In this document: one piece after another, positions 23,937-32,790 of the stretch
Position numbering within the stretch: the first letter of the stretch is position 1
How the letters are laid out: the number at the start of each line of letters is the position of its first letter
Assembly: GCA_021789895.1 (NCBI GenBank)
Contig: JAJYIU010000006.1
Coordinates: forward strand, 80,416 to 144,415
Length of the DNA stretch: 64,000 bases
Origin: Acidobacteriota bacterium
GTDB taxonomy: Bacteria > Acidobacteriota > Terriglobia > Terriglobales > SCQP01
Reading direction: 5' to 3'
Notes under the pieces: model-generated
Database searches by the model: none
What the model saw: only the letters and a program-made list of their open reading frames with translations
Told to the model about the DNA's origin: nothing
Position numbers and translations under genes: made by a program

Positions 23937-26513
23937 TTACCGGCGCCCGCCGGGGCGTGATGGCCGCCGGGCGCTGCTTTGCCGCACCAGCGCCTCGGCT
24001 GCATTGGCTTCTACGATCCAACTGCTGGCGGCGGAAATAGTGTTTTCGTCTTCGAACCAGAGGAAACCGAAGTTGGCGATACATTCCGGAAAATCCGGCT
24101 TGATCACAATATAGCCGGGGATCATGCCGCCGGGGACGAAGGTATTGTCGGCGCGATTGCTGCCGTACGACTTCAACTTGGAAACTTTGCCGATGCCGGA
24201 GATGTACGAAATGCTGTCCACCGGGTGCGTGCCAAGCAGGTAGTTGGCGGCGCGGAGGGTGTATTGCGGGCCGACCAGATCGGGGAAGGCCTGGTGCAGG
24301 AAATACATCTGCACGCCGAATTCCGCCACCATGCCGGAGCCGCCCCAATCGCCCATCGTGGGCGGAACGCCAAAGGGGGTGGCGGCAAGCCGGCGATTAA
24401 GCTGCGGCAGCCAGGCCTGCACCGCCGCCCGGAGGCGGGCGCGGTAGGCGGGGCCGAGATAGGGCAGGGCGCGGACGGCGGTCCAGCCGCCAAAGCCCAG
24501 GCGTTGCAGCATGACGGGAAATAGCGTTTCCACGCGCCGCTTATAGGGCTCCGCGCCGCGGGTGGCGATCATCAACTCCAGGGCGGCGCTCCAATCGGGC
24601 GCGCCGAAACGGCCGATGGCCTGGAAGCGGCTGGCGACGGGATGCGCTTTCTGCTCGTTCCACAGGCGGATCGCGGCCTGTAGGCATTGTTTCGCCAGCG
24701 GGTCGTTCCAACCGCGCAGCACGCGGGAGGCCGAGGCCAGCGCCGCCGCCGCCGCGTACTCCATGGCGGAGTTGTAGTTTGTCCAGGCCCAGCGGTCGTC
24801 GGGCCGGCCGGAAAAGTTGCCGCGCACCTGGTTGGGGCCGAGCTTGGGATCGTAAATCCGGCCGTCGGTCTGGGAGGCGCCGTCGCCGATAAAGGTGTAT
24901 CCCCGCAGCGTGGCCGACTGCAGGCCCATGAAGGTGTGGCCGACCGCATGGATCTGCGCCAGGGTTTGCAGAATGCCGTGCTCCACCTGCTCGACCAGGT
25001 CGGGCACGCCGTCGGGACGGTGCATTTCGACCTTGCGGGCGCGCTCGTCCACCGTCAGCTCGTCCCATTTGTGATGGAAGGTCTCGTACGCCAGGGCCAG
25101 GTTCTGTATGGTCAGGTACTGGCTGAAGGCGTCGTTATCAAAGTCCCCTGCGTCGAACCAGCCGCCGGTATTCAAGCCGGGAATGTGCTGGCCGGGCCGG
25201 TAGGGCGAGTAAGTGTGCTTGCCCATCCAATAACCGTCGAAGTGTATCAGGTCGGGCGGCGCCTGCCGGGCGTCGTCCATGTACGCCAGGCCATGCCACA
25301 GGCGGTAGGCATCGCGCACTGAAACGTGATCCATCTGCACCGCCAGAAAGCCGTCGAGCGTGGTCTGCCAGGTGTGGTCGTAAACGTCGCTGGCGATGGG
25401 AAAGACGCCGGAGCGAACGCCGGCGTACTCGATCACATAAAAGCCGGGCCGGCGCACCGGGGAAAAATCGAATTGGGCGTAGTCGTAACGCAGCCAGCGC
25501 CGGAGCGGGGAAATGGGCCCGGTAAATACCTGGCGGTAGGAGCCGTCTTCCATCAGCCGCAGCACCTGGGCGGCGCCCGGCGCCTGGAAGCGCGGATCGA
25601 GTTCGAGCACGGCGATTTTCGGAAAATCGGGAGCGTACCCGGCCTGGCTGTGGGCGATGGAGGGCGGCCGGGTCCAGCGGGGGATGTAGTTCGGCCGGAT
25701 GTGCCACACCACCGCGCCGCGGGTCTTGCCGGCGGGAATCAGCGTGCGCAGCACGAACCAGCCGTTTTGCGCCAGGTTGCGGCCGTCATAGAGCAGCAGC
25801 GGCCCGCGGGCGGAGGTGATGGTGATGCGATCGAGCGGGGCTTCCGGCGCCAGCGTGATCGTATGGCCGGCGGCGAAAGGCAGCGGCTGCGTATAACCCT
25901 CGGCGCGGTGCAGGTCCGCCGTGTAGTACATTTCGCCCTTGAGGTGGCGGCCGGGGACCTGGGTCATGCGTTCTTCGGGGCTGCGCGGGAAGACGCCGAA
26001 GCGGCGATGGTCCACGATGTAGTCTTTGTCCATGTAAATCGAGGGCAGAAACTCCAGATTAAAACCGGCTTGCCCCACCAGGCGGCGGGGCAGGGGCTGC
26101 GCCAGGTTGACACTGACGCGCACGCCACCCGGCTCGGCGCTAACTACCACGCGGTAGCGCAGCCGGTAGGCGGGATAGGCCAGTTCGGCTACCAGCCGGC
26201 CGCGCCGGGGCTCGGCCCGGCGCCGCCGCAGCAGCGGGATCGGGTCCCATTGTTCCGGGGTGGACAGCAGGCGCACCGAGCCGTTGGTGGCGATGCGCCG
26301 GTCGTAGAGGATGATTTGCATCGCCGCGTTCTTCTGGTCGAAGAAGACCGGGCTGTAGGTGCTGTTGTAAAGCATCACGTTAAAACCCGGCGCGCGCAGA
26401 TAGCCGCTGGCGGTCACCCGTGGCGCGGGCAAGGGCGGGCCAGCGGCGAAGGCGGCGGCGGCGAGCGAGGCGAGCAGGGGCAGCAGTTGGAGCAGGGAGG
26501 AGCGAGAGCGCAT
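23937..26513 (-). CDS. GH9-family glycoside hydrolase with N-terminal Ig-like domain
   Basis: The 858-residue secreted enzyme probably cleaves beta-1,4-glucan or a related polysaccharide. A signal peptide (residues 1-24) is followed by about 250 residues of beta-rich sequence not assigned to a family. Next come a CelD-type Ig-like domain (about 284-372) and the (alpha/alpha)6 catalytic domain. GGWFDAGDFD (450-459) carries the GH9 aspartates Asp454 and Asp457. WTNYNSAMEYAAAAALAS and the C-terminal ENTISAASSWIVEA, with the likely acid Glu near 835, also fit. The start at 26513 follows AAAGG and begins the signal peptide. It is divergent from the cytochrome-porin gene. Confidence 0.88.
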   Translation of the reverse strand: MRSRSSLLQLLPLLASLAAAAFAAGPPLPAPRVTASGYLRAPGFNVMLYNSTYSPVFFDQKNAAMQIILYDRRIATNGSVRLLSTPEQWDPIPLLRRRRAEPRRGRLVAELAYPAYRLRYRVVVSAEPGGVRVSVNLAQPLPRRLVGQAGFNLEFLPSIYMDKDYIVDHRRFGVFPRSPEERMTQVPGRHLKGEMYYTADLHRAEGYTQPLPFAAGHTITLAPEAPLDRITITSARGPLLLYDGRNLAQNGWFVLRTLIPAGKTRGAVVWHIRPNYIPRWTRPPSIAHSQAGYAPDFPKIAVLELDPRFQAPGAAQVLRLMEDGSYRQVFTGPISPLRRWLRYDYAQFDFSPVRRPGFYVIEYAGVRSGVFPIASDVYDHTWQTTLDGFLAVQMDHVSVRDAYRLWHGLAYMDDARQAPPDLIHFDGYWMGKHTYSPYRPGQHIPGLNTGGWFDAGDFDNDAFSQYLTIQNLALAYETFHHKWDELTVDERARKVEMHRPDGVPDLVEQVEHGILQTLAQIHAVGHTFMGLQSATLRGYTFIGDGASQTDGRIYDPKLGPNQVRGNFSGRPDDRWAWTNYNSAMEYAAAAALASASRVLRGWNDPLAKQCLQAAIRLWNEQKAHPVASRFQAIGRFGAPDWSAALELMIATRGAEPYKRRVETLFPVMLQRLGFGGWTAVRALPYLGPAYRARLRAAVQAWLPQLNRRLAATPFGVPPTMGDWGGSGMVAEFGVQMYFLHQAFPDLVGPQYTLRAANYLLGTHPVDSISYISGIGKVSKLKSYGSNRADNTFVPGGMIPGYIVIKPDFPECIANFGFLWFEDENTISAASSWIVEANAAEALVRQSSARRPSRPGGRR

Positions 26514-26861
26514 GCGCAGCCTTTCCCGGAAGAGTGGACAGCAGAAATCGTAGCCTGATTTCCGGCGCCGCGGTTGGAGCAAGAAGGAGGAGCGGCGCCG
26601 CGGGCGCGAATTGGCGGGCCGCCCTGTGACGCCGCTTACGCCTGAGACTGACCGAAGAAGTGAGCCGGTCACGCCGCCGGCGTGTCCGTGGCCGGGTTCG
26701 CTGGAATGCCGCGCAAGGCCGCGCCGACAAGATAATGATTGCATACACATTCGCAAGTGATTTAGGTCACAAACAACAACGCGCACGGTCACTGCCGGGG
26801 CGCAGTCCCGCTGCCTAGACTCAGACTTTATGTATGTCCGCTATCACCAGATGAGGTGCTT
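26514..26861. other. Divergent intergenic region between GH9 and cytochrome-porin genes
   Basis: These 348 bp hold no convincing gene. The part near 26720-26830 is less GC-rich than its surroundings and contains the CRP-like dyad listed separately and a TAGACT hexamer (26816-26821) that could be the -10 of the rightward gene. AGGTG before the ATG at 26862 is the ribosome-binding site of that gene. No repeat or RNA structure stands out. Confidence 0.6.
26757..26770. promoter_or_regulatory. CRP-like operator, GTGA-N6-TCAC
   Basis: GTGA TTTAGG TCAC has the perfect dyad core of a CRP/FNR-superfamily site of CRP specificity. If TAGACT at 26816-26821 is the -10 of the cytochrome-porin gene, the dyad centre is about 64 bp upstream of the start of transcription. 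That is close to the -61.5 position used by class I activators. It could also act on the divergent GH9 gene. Confidence 0.45.
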
Positions 26862-28196
26862 ATGATTACTCACGCGATGCGTAGCGCGGGCCGGCTGCTG
26901 GCGGCGCTGCTGTTGGCCTCCCTGGCCGCCTGGGCGGTGCCCAGCTTTTCGCGCCAGACCGGCTTTCCCTGCTCCACCTGCCATACCACCCCGCCCGAGC
27001 TGACCGCCTTCGGGCGCCAGTTCAAGCTCAACGGCTACACCATGACCAACATGAAAACGGTCTCGGCGCCGGCGCAAAAGAATCAGTCCGGCCTGCAGCT
27101 CGACAGCTTCCTGCCGCTGTCGGTGATGTTTCAGGTCTCCGATAGCGTCACCCGCAAAGCGCAGCCCGGCACCGACAACGCCAACGCCGAGTTTCCCCAG
27201 CAGTTGAGCCTGTTCCTCGCCGGCGCCTGGTCGGCGCATGCCGGCAGCTTCATGCAGGTCACCTACGATACCCAGGGCGATCACTTCAGCATGGACAACA
27301 CCGATATACGCTTCGCCAAGCAGGCCACGCTGGGCGGCAAGACCCTGGTGTACGGCCTGGATATGAACAACAACCCCACCGTCGAGGATCTGTGGAATTC
27401 GACCCCCGCCTGGGGTTTTCCCTACATCTCCTCCAATTCGGCCCCCGGGCCGATTGCCGGCGCGCTGCTTGACGGCGGGCTGGCGCAGGACGTGGGCGGC
27501 GTGGGGGTGTACGGGATGTACGACGACCATCTCTATCTTGACGTGACCGCGTACCGCTCGATGCATATTGGCGGGCCGCAGCCGCCCGACGGCCAGAACT
27601 TCGGCATTAACATCCACGGCGTCGCGCCCTATGGCCGCATCGCCTGGCAGCAGCAGATGGGCGACACCCTGTTCGAGATTGGCGCTTATGGCTTGTACCT
27701 GCGCAGCTATCCCAACGCGATCACCGGGCCGCGCGACACCTACCGCGACGTGGCGGCGGATTTCACCTTCGACCAGCAGTTGGGGGCCAACCAGTTGTCC
27801 ATCTACGGCACGTACATCTACGAGCACGCGAATCTGGACGCGAGCCTGCTCGCCGGCTCGGTCGGCCAGAGCCTGCACAAGCTGAACACCGCGCGCGCCA
27901 ACGCCACTTATCACTGGGGCGACCGCTACGCCGCCACCGGCGGCCTCTTCGGCATCTCCGGGACGACCGACATCACGCTGTTCGCGCCCGGCGCGGTCGG
28001 CGGCAGCGCCAGCGGCAGCCCGCAAACCGACGGCTACATCCTGCAGTTCGCCTACTGGCCCTGGCAGAACATCAACCTCACCGCGCAGTACACCGGTTAC
28101 TGGAAATTCAACGGCGGCTCGACCAACTACGACGGCAGCGGCCGCAATGCCGGCGACAACAACACCCTCTATCTGGCCGGCTGGTTCATCTTCTAA
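26862..28196 (+). CDS. Cyc2-like fused outer-membrane monohaem cytochrome-porin
   Basis: The 444-residue exported protein has a signal peptide ending near residue 25 (AAWA/VPSF). A single haem c motif CSTCH follows at 37-41 within RQTGFPCSTCHTTPPELTAFGRQFKLNGY, split here only for description. The remaining roughly 380 residues are rich in alternating aromatic/polar beta strands and end in GWFIF, a typical outer-membrane barrel C-terminus. This order (signal, one N-terminal haem, porin) is that of Cyc2, the outer-membrane Fe(II) oxidase of iron oxidisers. Whether this homologue oxidises iron is inference; related fused proteins occur in non-oxidisers. ATG at 26862 is preferred over GTG at 26856. 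Confidence 0.7.
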   Translation: MITHAMRSAGRLLAALLLASLAAWAVPSFSRQTGFPCSTCHTTPPELTAFGRQFKLNGYTMTNMKTVSAPAQKNQSGLQLDSFLPLSVMFQVSDSVTRKAQPGTDNANAEFPQQLSLFLAGAWSAHAGSFMQVTYDTQGDHFSMDNTDIRFAKQATLGGKTLVYGLDMNNNPTVEDLWNSTPAWGFPYISSNSAPGPIAGALLDGGLAQDVGGVGVYGMYDDHLYLDVTAYRSMHIGGPQPPDGQNFGINIHGVAPYGRIAWQQQMGDTLFEIGAYGLYLRSYPNAITGPRDTYRDVAADFTFDQQLGANQLSIYGTYIYEHANLDASLLAGSVGQSLHKLNTARANATYHWGDRYAATGGLFGISGTTDITLFAPGAVGGSASGSPQTDGYILQFAYWPWQNINLTAQYTGYWKFNGGSTNYDGSGRNAGDNNTLYLAGWFIF

Positions 28197-28237
28197 ACTG
28201 AACACTAAACTGAAAGTTTAAATTACAGGCAGTCAAC

Positions 28238-28265
28238 AGCGGGCCTGGCTGCGGTCAGGCCCGCT
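28238..28265. terminator. Terminator between convergent cytochrome-porin and kgd genes
   Basis: AGCGGGCCTG and CAGGCCCGCT form a perfect 10-bp stem with an 8-nt loop in the 102-bp gap between the two convergent stop codons. GGCTTTATAA follows, a weak T-run. It probably serves both strands. Confidence 0.65.
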
Positions 28266-28298
28266 GGCTTTATAAGGCCATCCAATCCCGCGGAGCGC

Positions 28299-31200
28299 CT
28301 AAGCGCCGGCCGATTCCAGCCGGGCAAAGGCGCGGGCGAGCAGCGCTTTCTGCTCGCGCTGGTGACGGCGCAGCGAGCCGGTGGCGGGGCTGGCGGATGC
28401 TTCCCGCCCGACGTAGCTCCAGCGCCGGCCGGAATTGAGCGCGGCGAGCCGCGGGGCGAGCGCGTTCCAGGCGCCCATGTTGGCCGGCTCCTCCTGCACC
28501 CAGACGAATTCTTTCGCCCGGCGGCAGGCGGCCAGCGCCGTTTCCAGCTCGCGCGCGGGCAGGGGATAGAGCTGTTCCAGGCGGAGAATCGCCGTGGCGG
28601 CGGCTTCGCCCCCCAGTTCGCGCCGGGTGGCGGCCAGCTCGTAATAAATTTTTCCGCTCGCGAGCAGCACCCGGTGGGCGGATTCCGGCGGCAGCGCGGG
28701 ATCCGGCAGCACGGGATGGAATTTGCCGCCCGCCAGCGCTTCCAGCGGGGAAGCGACTTCGGGATGGCGCAGCAGGCTCTTGGGGGTGAGCAGCACCAGC
28801 GGCCGCCGGGCTTCAGGCGCGGCGGCGCCGCGCAGTCCCTGCCGCCGCAGCAGGTGAAAATATTGCGCCGCGGTGGTGCAGTTGGCGACCTGCAGATTGT
28901 CTTCCGCCGCAAGCTGGAGGAAGCGCTCCAGGCGGGCGCTGGAATGCTCCGGTCCCTGGCCCTCGTAGCCGTGCGGCAGAAACAGCGTCAGGCCGCTGCT
29001 GCGTCCCCACTTGGCGCGGGCGGGAGCGATGAACTGGTCAATGATCACCTCGGCGCCGTTGGCGAAATCGCCGAACTGCGCTTCCCAGATGACCAGCGCG
29101 CGCGGATGCTCCATCGAATAGCCGAACTCGAAGCCCAGCGCCGCTTCTTCCGACAGCAGGCTGTCGTGCAGCATAAACGGCGCCTGCGCCGTGGGCAGGT
29201 GGGTCAGCGGGATGTAGGGCGCGCCGCTTTCGTAATCATAGAGAATGGCGTGCCGCTGGCTGAAGGTGCCGCGGCCGGTATCCTGGCCGGAAATGCGGAT
29301 CGGGACGCCGTCTTCGAGCAGGGTGGCGAAGGCCAGCGCCTCCGCCAGCGACCAATCTGCGCCCGGCGGCGAATCGAGCATCCGGGCGCGGCGCTCCAGC
29401 CAGGTCTTCAATTTGGGATGGAGATGGAAACCGGCCGGCAAGCGCGCCAGCGCCGGCGCGATTTTTTTCAGCCGCGGGGCGGGCACGGCGGTTTCCACCG
29501 CCGGCGGGCGCGGCGTGCGGGCAGCGGGTTCGGCTGCGGCCGCGGCGGCGTGCGGCTCCGGCATGCGCTCGCGGTATTGCCGCAGCAGGCGTTCCTCTTC
29601 GTCTTCCGCCAGCAATCCGGCGCGCGCCAGTTGTTGGGCATACAGCGCGCGGGTGCCGGGGTGGCGCTCGATGCGGCGGTACAGTTCGGGATGGGTCAGG
29701 CTGGGGTCGTCGGCTTCGTTATGGCCGTGGCGGCGATAGCAGACCAGGTCCACCACCACGTCGCTTTGAAACTCGCTACGGAAGCCGAACCCGAGTTCGA
29801 CCGCGCGCAACACCGCCTCGGGATCGTCTCCGTTGACGTGAAAAATCGGCGCCTGCACCATGCGCGCCACGTCGGTGCAATAGAGGCTGGAACGCGCTTC
29901 GGCGGGCGAGGTGGTGAAGCCGATGCGGTTGTTGACCACCAAGTGGATGGTGCCGCCGACTTCATATCCGGCCAACTGCGACAGGTTCAGGGTTTCGGCG
30001 ACGACGCCCTGCCCGGCAAAAGCGGCGTCGCCATGGATCAACACCGGCAGCACCAGCCGTCCCTGGCGGTCGTCGAGCAGTTCCTGGCGGGCCCGGGCGC
30101 TGCCTTCCAGCACCGGGTCCACCGCTTCCAGATGGCTGGGATTAGGCGAAACGGTGATCCGCAGCGCATGGCCTCCGAAGGTGACCACGCGGCCCTCGGC
30201 GCCGATGTGGTACTTGACGTCGCCGGAGCCCTCGACGCTTTCCGGATCCATGTCTTCGAACTTGGAAACGATCTCGGCCATGGTCTTGCCGACAATATTG
30301 ACCAGCAAGTTCAGGCGGCCACGGTGGGCCATGCCGATTGCAATCTCGCGCGCGCCGACGCCGCCGGCCAGGCTGAGCAGGTGATCGAGCGCGGGGATCA
30401 GGCTTTCGGCGCCTTCCAGCGAAAACCGCTTGTGGCCGATATAGCGCGCGTGCAACAGGCGCTCGAACACCTCGGCCGCGGTCAGGCGATCGAGAATGCG
30501 GCGGCGCAGCGGCTCCGGCAGCGGCCAATGCGCACGCGTAGGCTCCAGCCGCTCCTGCAGCCAGCGCCGGCGCTCCAGTTGCTGGATATGCATGTACTCG
30601 CAGGCCAGCGTGCCGCAATAGGCCGCCCGCGCCAGATCCAGAATCTCGCGCAGCGTGTGCAACTGGTGCAGCTCGGTTTCGCCCTGGGAGTGGAACAGCG
30701 GCGAAAGGAAGCGGCGGTCCAGGTCCCAGAGCGTCAGCCCGTAATGCGCGGCGTCGAGTTCGGGATGCTCGGCGTTTTGCGGCCCGAGCGGGTCGAGCTG
30801 GGCCAGCAGGTGGCCGCGCACGCGGTAGGCGTGCGCGAGTTGAAAAACGGCCGCCTGTTTTCGCGCCGGCTCGGCTTCCGCCGCCGTTCCGGCCAGCGAC
30901 AGCCCGGGGGCGGCATCGCGGGTCCAGGTGGCGGGCTTATAGGGCACCTGGGCTTCGCGAAAAATGCGTTCGTAAAAATCGTATTCGCCCAGCAGCAGCG
31001 CGTGAATATAGGCCAGGAAGATTCCCGACTCCGCTCCCTGGATGATGCGGTGATCGTAGGTGCAGGTCAGGGTCATGGTTTTGCCCACGCCCAGCGCGTG
31101 CAGGGTATCTTCCGGGATGCCTTCGAAGCCGCTGGGATAATCCAGCGCCCCGGCGGCGAGAATCGCGCCCTGGCCGTTCATCAGGCGCGGCGCCGAGGCG

Positions 31201-31958
31201 CGCGTGCCCAGCGTGCCGGGATTGGTCAAGCTGAAGCTGGCGCCCTGCAAATCGTCGGGCGCGAGCTGGCCGGCGCGAGCGCCCCGAATCAGCCGGTCGG
31301 CGGCGTCCAGGAAGTCGGGAAAAGCGAAGCGCTCGGCCTGTTTCAACACCGGCACCAGCAGGCTGCGGCCGTTGCGCGTTTCCACGTCCACGGCCAGGCC
31401 CAGATGGATGTGGGCATGTTCCAGGCGCGCCGGCCGGCCGTCCTGCTGCAGGTAGGCGCGGTTCAGCGCGGGATTGGCTTCGAGCGCCCGCACCAGCGCC
31501 CAGGCCAGCATATGGGTGAGCGATACCTTGCGCCCGCGCTCCGCCAGTTGCGCGTTCAGAAAGCGGCGGTTTTCCTCCGCCAGCCGCATGGGAATCGAGC
31601 GTTGCGAGCTGGCGATGGGAACCGCCAGGCTGGCCTGCATGTTGAGGGCGATGCGTCCGGCGGCGCCTTGTAACGGCTGCACCCGGTCTTCCGCCGCGAG
31701 CGCGGGTGGGGCAGCGGCAGGCGGCGGCAGGGCCACGCCGGCCGCGGACGCCGGCGCCGGGGGAGGGGAAGCGGCGGCGGCGCGATATCCATTGCCGCCC
31801 TGCAATACCGACTGGAAAATATCGCGCCAGGTAGCCGAAACCGCCTGCGGATTACTCAAATAGGCCTGGTAAAGTTCTTCCGCATAGCCTTCGTTGGGGC
31901 CCAGGGAAGCAAGAAAATCGCGCACCCGCTGATCGCTTTCGCGACTCGTTTCCGCCAT
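28299..31958 (-). CDS. kgd: Multifunctional 2-oxoglutarate dehydrogenase E1 with fused E2 domain
   Basis: The 1219-residue protein combines an N-terminal SucA-like helix region (RVRDFLASLGPNEGYAEEL), a Pro/Ala-rich linker (about residues 60-90) and a succinyltransferase E2 catalytic domain (about 100-335, with TYDHRIIQGAESG holding the catalytic His). The thiamine-diphosphate E1 domain follows to the C-terminus, with VLIHGDAAFAGQGVV as the cofactor segment. This matches the Kgd/SucA fusion of Mycobacterium, which lacks a lipoyl domain and relies on a separate E2. It performs oxidative decarboxylation of 2-oxoglutarate in the TCA cycle. It is divergent from ubiX, 86 bp away. Confidence 0.93.
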   Translation of the reverse strand: MAETSRESDQRVRDFLASLGPNEGYAEELYQAYLSNPQAVSATWRDIFQSVLQGGNGYRAAAASPPPAPASAAGVALPPPAAAPPALAAEDRVQPLQGAAGRIALNMQASLAVPIASSQRSIPMRLAEENRRFLNAQLAERGRKVSLTHMLAWALVRALEANPALNRAYLQQDGRPARLEHAHIHLGLAVDVETRNGRSLLVPVLKQAERFAFPDFLDAADRLIRGARAGQLAPDDLQGASFSLTNPGTLGTRASAPRLMNGQGAILAAGALDYPSGFEGIPEDTLHALGVGKTMTLTCTYDHRIIQGAESGIFLAYIHALLLGEYDFYERIFREAQVPYKPATWTRDAAPGLSLAGTAAEAEPARKQAAVFQLAHAYRVRGHLLAQLDPLGPQNAEHPELDAAHYGLTLWDLDRRFLSPLFHSQGETELHQLHTLREILDLARAAYCGTLACEYMHIQQLERRRWLQERLEPTRAHWPLPEPLRRRILDRLTAAEVFERLLHARYIGHKRFSLEGAESLIPALDHLLSLAGGVGAREIAIGMAHRGRLNLLVNIVGKTMAEIVSKFEDMDPESVEGSGDVKYHIGAEGRVVTFGGHALRITVSPNPSHLEAVDPVLEGSARARQELLDDRQGRLVLPVLIHGDAAFAGQGVVAETLNLSQLAGYEVGGTIHLVVNNRIGFTTSPAEARSSLYCTDVARMVQAPIFHVNGDDPEAVLRAVELGFGFRSEFQSDVVVDLVCYRRHGHNEADDPSLTHPELYRRIERHPGTRALYAQQLARAGLLAEDEEERLLRQYRERMPEPHAAAAAAEPAARTPRPPAVETAVPAPRLKKIAPALARLPAGFHLHPKLKTWLERRARMLDSPPGADWSLAEALAFATLLEDGVPIRISGQDTGRGTFSQRHAILYDYESGAPYIPLTHLPTAQAPFMLHDSLLSEEAALGFEFGYSMEHPRALVIWEAQFGDFANGAEVIIDQFIAPARAKWGRSSGLTLFLPHGYEGQGPEHSSARLERFLQLAAEDNLQVANCTTAAQYFHLLRRQGLRGAAAPEARRPLVLLTPKSLLRHPEVASPLEALAGGKFHPVLPDPALPPESAHRVLLASGKIYYELAATRRELGGEAAATAILRLEQLYPLPARELETALAACRRAKEFVWVQEEPANMGAWNALAPRLAALNSGRRWSYVGREASASPATGSLRRHQREQKALLARAFARLESAGA

Positions 31959-32044
31959 ATAGTTTCAGTATATCCAATGCCCGGAACCCGCCGCGGTCAG
32001 GCCCGGCGGGACTGCAATGAAGATCGCGATAGGATGGAGAAAGC

Positions 32045-32692
32045 ATGGCCAGCGCGCAAACTTTCACTGCCGGACGCCGCATCGTGCTGGCGCTGACCGG
32101 CGCCAGCGGCATCGAGCTGGGCGCGGTGGCGCTGCGCCTGCTAGCCGCCGATGCGCGCGTCGAGCGCATCTACCTGCTGGTCACCGAGCATGCGCTGCGG
32201 GTGATGCAAGATGAACTGGGCTGGCGTCCGGGAGCGCGTTCGGAACTGCCCGCGCGTCTGCTCGACGGCGGGCCGGGCAGGGAAAAAATTGAAGCGCCTT
32301 CCAATCAGGACATCGGCCATGCCCTCGCCAGCGGCTCTTTTCCGCATGACGGCATGCTGGTGCTGCCCTGCAGCATGGGCACCCTGGGCGCCATCGCCCA
32401 CGGCCTCTCCGACAATCTGGTGGAACGCGCCGCCGACGTCTGCTTGAAGGAGCGGCGGCGGCTGATCCTGGCCCCGCGCGAAACGCCGCTGAACCTGATC
32501 CATCTGCGCAACCTGCTGGCGGCCGCCGAAGCCGGCGCGGTGATCTTTCCGCTGATGCCGGCGTTTTACGACCGCGCGAAAACCCCGGAGGCCATCATGC
32601 GCCAGTTTGCCGCCCGCGTGCTGGCGCAACTGGAATTGCCGCAAAAAGAGGCATTCGTCTGGGGCGAGCAGGCGGCCCGCGCGGATAACTAA
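32045..32692 (+). CDS. ubiX: Flavin prenyltransferase UbiX
   Basis: UbiX makes prenylated FMN, the cofactor of UbiD-type decarboxylases. The 215-residue protein shows the flavoprotein opening ALTGASGIELG, a conserved LVLPCSMGTLGAIAHGLSDNL segment and RRLILAPRETPLNLIHLRNLLAA, all characteristic. GGAGAAAGC precedes the ATG. No ubiD homologue is in the window. With menG about 3 kb away it hints at quinone biosynthesis, but the genes are not adjacent. Confidence 0.93.
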   Translation: MASAQTFTAGRRIVLALTGASGIELGAVALRLLAADARVERIYLLVTEHALRVMQDELGWRPGARSELPARLLDGGPGREKIEAPSNQDIGHALASGSFPHDGMLVLPCSMGTLGAIAHGLSDNLVERAADVCLKERRRLILAPRETPLNLIHLRNLLAAAEAGAVIFPLMPAFYDRAKTPEAIMRQFAARVLAQLELPQKEAFVWGEQAARADN

Positions 32693-32790
32693 TTCCCGCC
32701 GATAGCGGGGGCCCCCATGCGTTTGTGCAGGGCGCTGCAATGGCGGGTAGCTGTTGGCTTGCGGTCTGGAATCGGTCCCAGGCCGGATCT

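Noticed and set aside
26757..26770. FNR-type site
   Set aside because: FNR needs TTGAT-N4-ATCAA; the observed core is GTGA-N6-TCAC, the CRP pattern.
28362..31673. 1103-codon open frame antisense to kgd
   Set aside because: It mirrors a clear E1/E2 fusion gene; in GC-rich DNA such antisense frames stay open by codon bias, and its product is low-complexity Gly/Gln/His/Arg-rich with no domain.
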